A stretch of 5,826 nt of DNA from Fodinibacter sp038210185 (lineage in GTDB: Bacteria > Actinomycetota > Actinomycetes > Actinomycetales > Dermatophilaceae), in assembly GCA_038210185.1 (NCBI GenBank), contig JBBQWX010000227.1, positions 1 to 5,826 of the forward strand, in the 5' to 3' direction. Shown here one piece after another: positions 1-4,730 of the stretch. A model generated the notes under the pieces. That model was not told the origin of the DNA. It searched no databases and saw nothing but the letters and a program-made list of their open reading frames with translations. Each line of letters opens with the position of its first letter. The first letter of the stretch is position 1. The translations under genes were made by a program, and so were the position numbers.

Positions 1-1
1 G

Positions 2-280
2 GCCAGCTCGTCGACGCCGGAGGTCTCGGTGGCGCACATGCGCGCGCCCGCCGGCTGGGAGGAGCCGGCGCAGACCCCGGAGTTCGACGAGGTGACCCTG
101 GTGCTGGCCGGGTCGGTGCGCGTCGACCACGACGGCGGGACGCTGGAGGTCGGGGCCGGGCAGGCGGTGATCACCCGGGCCGGCGAGCGGGTGCGCTACA
201 GCGTGGGGGAGTCTGGCGCGGAGTACGTCGCCGTGTGCCTGCCGGCGTTCGCGCCCGAGATGGCGAACCGGGACGAGTGA
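2..280 (+). CDS. Cupin-fold protein, 5' truncated by window edge
   Basis: The frame is open to the left edge, so the first residues are missing. A GTG at 29 exists, but the reading frame upstream of it is also coding-like (ASSSTPEVSVAH), so it need not be the start. The visible 92 residues look like the C-terminal part of a small single-domain cupin: a beta-rich stretch FDEVTLVLAGSVRV resembles the end of cupin motif 1 (E, then six residues, then G), and GAGQAVITRAGERVRYS resembles motif 2. The usual metal-binding histidines are not seen: where HxH is expected the chain reads EEPAQTPEFDE, and motif 2 has no histidine. It may therefore be a non-metal or differently liganded cupin, somewhat like EutQ-type small cupins; no substrate can be named. 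It ends in TGA and converges with the next gene across a 2-base gap. Confident of the fold, not of the function. Confidence 0.72.
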   Translation, partial: ASSSTPEVSVAHMRAPAGWEEPAQTPEFDEVTLVLAGSVRVDHDGGTLEVGAGQAVITRAGERVRYSVGESGAEYVAVCLPAFAPEMANRDE

Positions 281-282
281 CC

Positions 283-711
283 CTAGAGGGTGCCGTGCCG
301 CCGCGTGTCCTTGAAGGGGTCGGCGGCGGGCGGCGTGCCCAGCTCGGCCCGGGGGCAGGTGGCGATGGTCAGCCCGGCCCAGATGAGGGCGTCGTCGCAG
401 AGGCTCTCGACGGTCCAGCTCTGGGCGAGGCCGTGCGGGCTCACGCTGACCTTGTAGACGGTGATCTCGTGGCGGTGGGGGCTGTCGTACATGACCGCGA
501 TCGAGCCCAGGAGCGTCGCGTCCCCACGGGTGCCGCCCACGCCGTCCCAGGGGGCGTCGTAGCGCTGCCAGAGCGAGGAAGTGGCGTTCCAGACCCCGCC
601 GGCGGACACGTCGAGGCGCCGCAGCTGCTGGAGCACCTGCGAGGCAGCCCGCTCATCAAGGATTGCCGCGGGTCGGATGATCCGGACTTCCTCGCGTGCT
701 CCCACAGTCAT
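283..711 (-). CDS. Conserved-looking protein of unknown function (142 aa)
   Basis: I do not recognise a named family. The protein is soluble, with no signal peptide or membrane segment. The N-terminal ~35 residues look helical (ILDERAASQVLQQLRRLDV). The centre is beta-like and rich in aromatic residues (SSLWQRYDAPWDGVG, then LLGSIAVMYDSP and EITVYKVSVSPHG), followed by a helical SWTVESLCDDALIWAG and a short charged tail. Coding is supported by the sensible, evenly mixed composition, compared with the Arg/Pro/Gly-rich shadow frames around it. Start: ATG at 711-709 is preceded by GAGGGAG (719-713), which lies very close to it. A GTG two codons later (705-703) would have better Shine-Dalgarno spacing (about 7 bases), giving 140 residues, so the start is uncertain by two codons. 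The stop TAG faces the stop of the left cupin gene. It is divergent from the adenosine deaminase gene. Confidence 0.8.
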   Translation of the reverse strand: MTVGAREEVRIIRPAAILDERAASQVLQQLRRLDVSAGGVWNATSSLWQRYDAPWDGVGGTRGDATLLGSIAVMYDSPHRHEITVYKVSVSPHGLAQSWTVESLCDDALIWAGLTIATCPRAELGTPPAADPFKDTRRHGTL

Positions 712-741
712 GCTCCCTCATCGTGCTCCACAAGCCCCGGG

Positions 742-772
742 TTGAGCGTCTCACAGACGGTAACGTGCGGGC
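742..772 (+). promoter_or_regulatory. Probable leaderless promoter of the adenosine deaminase gene
   Basis: TAACGT at 761-766 fits the actinobacterial -10 pattern TANNNT. It is followed by six bases and then GTG at 773, so a transcript starting at the usual distance would begin on the start codon itself. No Shine-Dalgarno sequence is present before 773 (the bases are GTAACGTGCGGGC). A possible -35, TTGAGC at 742-747, is only 13 bases from the -10, shorter than optimal, so the -35 is uncertain. The position of the -10 relative to the GTG is the main evidence. Confidence 0.5.
757..762 (-). promoter_or_regulatory. Possible -10 element for the minus-strand 142-aa gene
   Basis: On the minus strand 762-757 reads TACCGT, another TANNNT match. 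It would place a transcript start near 750, leaving a leader of roughly 39 bases that contains the GAGGGAG ribosome site. It overlaps the plus-strand -10 TAACGT by two bases, so the two divergent promoters would compete. No convincing -35 is seen (TTGGTC at 780-775 is only 12 bases away). The match is short and could be chance. Confidence 0.22.
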
Positions 773-1858
773 GTGACCAACTCTTTGACTAGCGAAACGC
801 TGCTCCTGGCCCCGAAAGTGCTCCTGCACGACCATTTGGACGGTGGAGTGCGCCCGGCGACCGTAGTAGACCTGGCTGGCGAGACCGGCTACCAGGGCCT
901 CCCGACCACCGATGTGGGCGAGTTGTCCCACTGGTTCTACGAGGCGGCCAACTCGGGCTCCCTGGAGCGCTACCTGGAGACCTTCGCTCACACCGTGGGC
1001 GTCATGCAGACCCCGGAGGCGCTGCGCAGGATCGCCGCCGAGTGCGCCGAGGACCTGGCCCGGGACGGCGTCGTGTACGCCGAGGTGCGCTACGCCCCGG
1101 AGCTGCATGTGGACCGGGGGATGGAGCTGGCCGAGGTCGTCGAGGCGGTCAACGAGGGATTCCGGGAGGGTGAGCGGCGGGCGGCCGAGGCCGGGCATGT
1201 CATCCGGGTGGGCGCCCTGCTGACCGCGATGCGGCACGCCGCGCGGTCCATGGAGATCGCCGAGCTGGTCGTGCGCTACCGCGATGAGGGGGTCGTGGGG
1301 TTCGACATCGCCGGCGCCGAAGCCGGCTACCCGCCGACGCGGCACCTGGACGCGTTCGAGTACCTCCAGCGGGAGAACGCGCACTTCACGATCCACGCCG
1401 GGGAGGGGTTCGGCCTGCCGTCGATCTGGCAGGCCATCCAGTGGTGTGGGGCGGACCGGTTGGGCCACGGCGTACGGATCATCGACGACATCGAGGTGGA
1501 CGGCGACGAGGTGCGGCTCGGGCGGCTGGCGGCCTACGTCCGGGACCAGCGCATCCCGCTGGAGATGGCGCCGACGTCCAACGTGATGACGGGGGCCGCG
1601 AAGTCGATCGCCGACCACCCGATCGGCCTGCTGCGCAAGCTCTACTTCCGGGTCACGATCAACACCGACAACCGGCTGATGAGCGGCACGTCGATGACCG
1701 CCGAGTTCGAGAAGCTGGCGGATGCGTTCGGCTACGGGCTGAAGGACTTCCAGTGGTTCACGGTCAACGCGATGAAGTCGGCGTTCATCCCCTTCGACGA
1801 GCGGCTGGCGCAGATCGACGACGTGATCAAGCCGGGCTACGCGGCTCTCGGCGCCTGA
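773..1858 (+). CDS. add: Adenosine deaminase
   Basis: Cytosolic zinc hydrolase converting adenosine (and deoxyadenosine) to inosine and ammonia in purine salvage. At 361 residues it has the usual family length. Seen in order: the metal motif HDHLDGG with H19 and H21; IHAGEG with H208 and the catalytic glutamate E211; LGHGVR with H232; EMAPTSNVMTG near residue 265; and NTDNRLMSGTSMT with the zinc-ligand aspartate D299. All catalytic residues known from mouse ADA (His15, His17, His214, Glu217, His238, Asp295) thus have counterparts. N300 replaces the second aspartate of the classic NTDD motif; to my knowledge NTDNRLMSGTS is typical of the actinobacterial clade rather than a defect. GTG at 773 is the first possible start after an in-frame TAA at 761 and sits at the expected transcription start of a leaderless promoter. 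The downstream cupin gene begins 6 bases after the stop, suggesting co-transcription. Confidence 0.96.
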   Translation: MTNSLTSETLLLAPKVLLHDHLDGGVRPATVVDLAGETGYQGLPTTDVGELSHWFYEAANSGSLERYLETFAHTVGVMQTPEALRRIAAECAEDLARDGVVYAEVRYAPELHVDRGMELAEVVEAVNEGFREGERRAAEAGHVIRVGALLTAMRHAARSMEIAELVVRYRDEGVVGFDIAGAEAGYPPTRHLDAFEYLQRENAHFTIHAGEGFGLPSIWQAIQWCGADRLGHGVRIIDDIEVDGDEVRLGRLAAYVRDQRIPLEMAPTSNVMTGAAKSIADHPIGLLRKLYFRVTINTDNRLMSGTSMTAEFEKLADAFGYGLKDFQWFTVNAMKSAFIPFDERLAQIDDVIKPGYAALGA

Positions 1859-1864
1859 GCATCC

Positions 1865-2401
1865 ATGGATCACAAGAGGGACTCTGGCCTGGAGGACGGC
1901 TCCGTCGGGACCGACGACGCAGTGGTGTACCGGCCCGCCGGCACGGCCGACGCGACCTGGGCGATGGGATCGCTCTTCGAGCATGTGCTTCGTGCTGGGG
2001 AGTCCGGCGGTGACCTTGGAGTTTCGATCGTCACCCAGCCCCCGGGCACCGCGACTCCGCTGCACCGGCACACCCGTGAGGCCGAGGGTCTGTTCCTCTT
2101 CGAAGGCACGATTACCTATCGAGCAGGTGCGAAGACGTACGAGCTCACCCCGGGCGACTTCCTTTATCTGCCGCTCGGTCTGCCGCACGCCTTCCGGATC
2201 ACTGGCAGTACGCCGGCGCGATTTCTCGCGCTGGCAACACCGGGTGGGTTGATGGGCCTGTACGACGAGGTGGGGATCCCTGCCCTGGCGCACCGCCTAC
2301 CGGGGGCGGATGGACAGCCTCACGACGAGGAGATCGCCAAGTGGAACGTGGTCGGCGCGCGCTACGGACTCGACGTGCTGGGGCCACCACTGCCTGAATA
2401 G
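1865..2401 (+). CDS. Quercetinase-like monocupin protein
   Basis: A 178-residue single-domain cupin. Motif 1, G(X)5HXH(X)3-4E(X)6G, is matched exactly by G61, H67, H69, E74 and G81. Motif 2, G(X)5PXG(X)2H, is matched by G97, P103, G105 and H108. The metal site (three His and one Glu, usually Fe, Mn, Ni or Co in this family) is therefore complete. The tail, with ATPGGLMGLYDEVGIPA followed by a region ending YGLDVLGPPLPE, resembles bacterial quercetin 2,3-dioxygenase-like monocupins. Automatic labels of quercetinase for this group are rarely proven, so I would not name a substrate. Residues 1-20 are polar and probably disordered. The ATG lies 6 bases after the adenosine deaminase stop and has no Shine-Dalgarno sequence, so translation is probably coupled to the upstream gene. 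There is no obvious biochemical link to purine salvage. An oxygenase, isomerase or small-molecule-binding role are all possible. Confidence 0.88.
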   Translation: MDHKRDSGLEDGSVGTDDAVVYRPAGTADATWAMGSLFEHVLRAGESGGDLGVSIVTQPPGTATPLHRHTREAEGLFLFEGTITYRAGAKTYELTPGDFLYLPLGLPHAFRITGSTPARFLALATPGGLMGLYDEVGIPALAHRLPGADGQPHDEEIAKWNVVGARYGLDVLGPPLPE

Positions 2402-2417
2402 CCCCACTCGACTGGTC

Positions 2418-2449
2418 CCCGGAATCCCTTGTCCACAATGGGAATCGGG
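2418..2449 (+). terminator. Imperfect hairpin, possible terminator of the add-cupin pair
   Basis: CCCG (2418-2421) pairs with CGGG (2446-2449). Inside it, CCC (2426-2428) pairs with GGG (2440-2442), and TTG pairs with CAA around the loop; a mismatch and bulges interrupt the stem. It lies 16 bases after the cupin stop and just before the nuclease promoter. There is no real T-run afterwards (only TTT at 2454-2456), but actinobacterial terminators often lack one. It could equally be chance pairing in GC-rich DNA. Confidence 0.3.
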
Positions 2450-2457
2450 CCGGTTTC

Positions 2458-2480
2458 CTGTCGGCGATGACTGGTAGAAT
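2458..2480 (+). promoter_or_regulatory. RecA-independent DNA-damage promoter (PafBC / RecA-NDp type)
   Basis: CTGTCGGCG at 2458-2466, exactly eight bases, then TAGAAT at 2475-2480. The published mycobacterial consensus for RecA/LexA-independent DNA-damage promoters, bound by PafBC-containing RNA polymerase, is TTGTCRGTG-N8-TAGNNT. The upstream element matches at 7 of 9 positions, the spacing is exact, and the -10 matches fully. Transcription would begin around 2487-2488, i.e. on the ATG of the HNH gene, giving a leaderless mRNA. There is no good separate -35, as expected for this promoter class. Confidence 0.6.
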
Positions 2481-2495
2481 CGAACACATGTTCGA
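2480..2495. promoter_or_regulatory. SOS box (LexA operator) over the start of the HNH gene
   Basis: TCGAACACATGTTCGA matches the mycobacterial SOS box TCGAAC-N4-GTTCGA at all twelve fixed positions, and the ACAT centre also fits the refined purine-any-purine-pyrimidine preference. It overlaps the last base of the -10 hexamer, the predicted transcription start and the first codons of the HNH gene. LexA bound here would block the promoter, and DNA damage would relieve this through RecA-stimulated LexA self-cleavage. Several M. tuberculosis 13E12-family genes are known to be LexA-controlled, which fits. Confidence 0.85.
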
Positions 2496-3804
2496 ACGGA
2501 CCGACACCGCATCAGCGCTGGAGTCGCTGCCGCCCGGGCCGGAGCTGGCGTCGCTGCTGGATGCGGATCCGGCCGCGCTGTCGGGATACGACCTGGTGTC
2601 CTATCTCGGCGCGACAGAGCGACTCACGGCGTGGGCGCAGTCCCGGCAGTTAACCGCGATCCGTGAGCTGGCCCGGCGCCGACCGGCGCCGCTGGACCCG
2701 GGCGGGCCCGAGGACCGGCTGCCGGCGGGGCGGGTGAGTGAGTTCGCGGCCAACGAGGTCGCCGCCGAGCTGCGGATCAGCCTGGGCGGTGCGCAAGCCC
2801 GGCTGCAGCTGGCGCTGTCGCTGGACCGGCTGCCAGGAACCAGGGCCGGTCTGGCCGCGGGTCGGCTCGACCTGGCCAAGACTCGGGCGGTGGTCGAGGC
2901 TACGAGCCCGCTGGATGGGCAGGGGTGTCTGATGGTGGAGGCGCGGGTGCTGGGCCGGGCCTCTGAGCAGACCGTAGGCCGCTTCAAGGCGGCCCTGGCC
3001 CGGGCGGTCATCGCCGTCGACCCCGCGTCCGCGCAGACCCGCCACGAGCACGCCGTGGTCGACCGGCGGGTCGAGCTGTGGGCGCTGCCCGACGGGATGG
3101 CCGCCCTCTACGCCGCGCTGCCCGCCGCCGACGCGATCGCCTGCCACGCCTGGCTGACCGCGCTGGCCGAGAAGGCCAAGGCACCCAGCGACCCGCGGAC
3201 CCTCGACCAGCGCCGCGCCGATGCCCTCGCCGACCTGGCCGCCGACGGGCTGTCCCAGCCCGACCTGCCGCGCCAGCACGGCCGGCCGGTCCAGGTGCAG
3301 GTGGCGGTCGCCGCCAGCACCCTGCTCGGCCTGGACGACGAGCCTGGCGAGCTGACCGGCTACGGCCCGATTACCGCCGAGGTCGCCCGGATCCTGGCTG
3401 GTGACGCCACCTGGCGGCGGATCCTCACCGACCCCGAGTCCGGGGCCGTGCTCGATGTCGGCACCACCACCTACCGACCGCCCCAGCACCTCGCCGAGCT
3501 GGTGATGGCCCGCGACAAGACCTGCCGAGCACCCGGCTGCCGCATGCCGGCGCGGCGCTGCGAGATCGACCACTCGAGGCGGTTCCCCGAGGGCGCGACC
3601 GCCGCCACGAACCTCGGCTGCGGCTGCAAACACGACCACCGGATGAAACACGAAACCGATTGGGACGTCGAACAACTCGCCGACGCGACCTTCATTTGGA
3701 CCAGCCCCACCGGCCACACCTACATCGTCCCGGCTGAGCCCTTCCTCGACGCGCCACCACGATCAGAACCGCCCGACCCTGCACTGGACCCACCCCCCTT
3801 CTGA
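2488..3804 (+). CDS. DUF222 / 13E12-family protein with HNH endonuclease domain
   Basis: A 438-residue protein with the two-part layout of the actinobacterial 13E12 repeat family. A long, mostly helical DUF222 region covers roughly residues 15-320. A C-terminal HNH (McrA-like) nuclease domain spans about 345-390, and a proline- and acid-rich tail (about 415-438) ends the chain. In the HNH domain, C346, C351, C358 and C380 are candidate zinc ligands. D361-H362, N375 and H384 (in CKHDHRMKH) form the H-N-H set, so the nuclease looks intact. The family is multi-copy in many actinobacteria; its biological role is unproven, with mobile-element or phage-attachment links proposed. I chose ATG 2488 over ATG 2467 because the -10 hexamer lies between them and family members commonly begin MFE. 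No Shine-Dalgarno sequence precedes it, consistent with leaderless translation. Third-position use changes from G-ending codons in the first third to C-ending ones later. It converges with the YjbR-like gene across 6 bases. Confidence 0.92.
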   Translation: MFERTDTASALESLPPGPELASLLDADPAALSGYDLVSYLGATERLTAWAQSRQLTAIRELARRRPAPLDPGGPEDRLPAGRVSEFAANEVAAELRISLGGAQARLQLALSLDRLPGTRAGLAAGRLDLAKTRAVVEATSPLDGQGCLMVEARVLGRASEQTVGRFKAALARAVIAVDPASAQTRHEHAVVDRRVELWALPDGMAALYAALPAADAIACHAWLTALAEKAKAPSDPRTLDQRRADALADLAADGLSQPDLPRQHGRPVQVQVAVAASTLLGLDDEPGELTGYGPITAEVARILAGDATWRRILTDPESGAVLDVGTTTYRPPQHLAELVMARDKTCRAPGCRMPARRCEIDHSRRFPEGATAATNLGCGCKHDHRMKHETDWDVEQLADATFIWTSPTGHTYIVPAEPFLDAPPRSEPPDPALDPPPF

Positions 3805-3810
3805 CGTCTT

Positions 3811-4128
3811 CTACGAAGAGGCGCGTCCCGGTGCGCCGGCAATGCGGTAGGACTCCTCCAACAGCTCGGCCAACTCGTCGACCTTGACGCGATCGAGACG
3901 CACGAGAACGAGGTTCGGTGAACGGTCGTGGTGCGGGGTCCAGAAGAACGTCTCGGGATCCGTTCCCGTGAGAGCTACGCGTTCCTCCGTCTTGACCGTG
4001 ACGACACCGTCCGCCCAGATCCGCGCCATCAATGTGCGGGCGAACCAGGCCGGCTGAGCCCAACTGACTCGTTCGGTGACCCCCGGCAGCGGCAGACAGA
4101 TCCGGCGTACGTCGTCCTCAGTTGTCAT
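3811..4128 (-). CDS. YjbR/MmcQ-family protein
   Basis: A 105-residue protein whose whole length fits the YjbR/MmcQ (CyaY-like fold, double-wing type) family. Seen: the N-terminal helix DDVRRICLPLPGVTERVSW, the strand pair FARTLMARIWADGVVTVKT, a central LTGTDPETFFWTPHH (residues 53-67), the strand LVLVRLDRV, and a C-terminal helix DELAELLEESYRIAG. Members are often labelled DNA-binding from the fold alone; the molecular role is largely unknown. I chose ATG 4128 because the family begins at about this point (MTTEDDVRR) and GGGAG (4142-4138) sits 9 bases upstream. An in-frame extension to 4257 would add 43 residues of Arg/Trp/Pro-rich non-family sequence. Its start overlaps the end of the P-loop gene by 11 bases, so it is very likely translated from the same mRNA. 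It is the last gene of the minus-strand set. Confidence 0.9.
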   Translation of the reverse strand: MTTEDDVRRICLPLPGVTERVSWAQPAWFARTLMARIWADGVVTVKTEERVALTGTDPETFFWTPHHDRSPNLVLVRLDRVKVDELAELLEESYRIAGAPGRASS

Positions 4129-4729
4129 TGCGCACTTCTCCCACTGGCGTGGGTGTGCCCAGCGCCGCCAGGGTGTCCCTGCGGTCGCAGGGCCGGCAGC
4201 CAAGGGCCATCTGGCGCGCCACCACCGAGGGCTCGGCGCGGAACAGCCCGATCCCACGGCGTAGAAGTGTCAGAGGCGGCTTTCGGTGCTCGGCCAGGTC
4301 GCGACGCAACCGGCGGAGGAAGTTCTTCCACCGCGCCCGGCGTACGACGACCGCGTCGGCCAGCAGGCCACGATCCGAGCAGGCGGCGACGATCTCTGCG
4401 GCGAAGATCCCGGTCCCCACGAACCGCGTGTGCGCGCCGATATCGAACGAGCGCGACCCGACCCGGCCGTCCAGCGCGATGTCGTAGATCGGCACTTCGG
4501 CGGAGCCTGTCCGGCAGATCGCCTCGATAGCGTGGACGGCACCCTCGGCATCCCAGGCGCGCGGGTCGTCCCAGTCGACGATGCCCAGGTCGGGGTCGCG
4601 CGGCAGGCCGGGGTCGTCACCGCTGCGATAGAAGTCGTCGAGCTCGAGGACGGGCAAGCCGGACTGCGCCGCCAGATGCGTTTTTCCCGAGCCGGAGGGC
4701 CCGGCGAGCAGCACGATCTGCGCACGCAT
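4118..4729 (-). CDS. Uridine-kinase-like P-loop ATP-binding protein
   Basis: A 203-residue P-loop kinase-like protein. The Walker A motif GPSGSGKT occupies residues 10-17. ELDDFYRSGDDP (residues 29-40) corresponds to the acidic DDFY segment of uridine kinases. DWDDPRAWD (52-60) and PIYDIALDGR (80-89) resemble their substrate-binding segments, and FVGTGIFAAEI (103-113) resembles the Walker B-like region. An Arg-rich stretch RRARWKNFLRRLRRDLAEHRK (from residue 130) would be the lid that closes over ATP. Such proteins are annotated as uridine kinase, but small-molecule or nucleoside specificity cannot be read from the sequence. ATG 4729 is chosen because the P-loop fold begins there; an extension to 4831 would add 34 unlikely residues lying over the previous gene. 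The ATG follows the upstream gene's TGA after one base (TGACATG) with only a weak ribosome site, suggesting translational coupling. The C-terminus overlaps the YjbR-like gene. Confidence 0.87.
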   Translation of the reverse strand: MRAQIVLLAGPSGSGKTHLAAQSGLPVLELDDFYRSGDDPGLPRDPDLGIVDWDDPRAWDAEGAVHAIEAICRTGSAEVPIYDIALDGRVGSRSFDIGAHTRFVGTGIFAAEIVAACSDRGLLADAVVVRRARWKNFLRRLRRDLAEHRKPPLTLLRRGIGLFRAEPSVVARQMALGCRPCDRRDTLAALGTPTPVGEVRNDN

Positions 4730-4730
4730 G

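Noticed and set aside
280..291. ACCCT-AG-AGGGT inverted repeat at the convergent stops, as a bidirectional terminator
   Set aside because: Only five pairs with a two-base loop and no T-run; too weak to be a hairpin terminator.
1441..2013. Plus-strand open frame spanning the add-cupin junction
   Set aside because: Out-of-phase shadow with Arg/Gly-rich composition; add and the cupin gene explain all of this DNA.
656..2293. Long minus-strand open frame (545 codons) across add and the cupin gene
   Set aside because: It is antisense to two clear genes, is rich in Arg, His, Pro, Gly and Val in a low-complexity way, has no recognisable domain, and is explained by high-GC third-position bias.
2650..3717. 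Minus-strand open frame (355 codons) inside the HNH gene
   Set aside because: Gly/Arg/Gln-rich shadow of the DUF222-HNH reading frame with no domain and no ribosome site.
3807..3819. TCTTC-TAC-GAAGA inverted repeat between the HNH and YjbR-like genes
   Set aside because: A five-pair stem with a three-base loop, no T-run and partly inside coding sequence; not convincing as a terminator.
2402..3830. HNH gene as a recent insertion with flanking direct repeats
   Set aside because: I compared the flanks by eye and found no target-site duplication, inverted ends or disrupted neighbour gene.
4129..4257. N-terminal extension of the YjbR-like protein
   Set aside because: The extra 43 residues are Trp/Arg/Pro-rich, lie over the P-loop gene and fall outside the family; a ribosome site supports the start at 4128.
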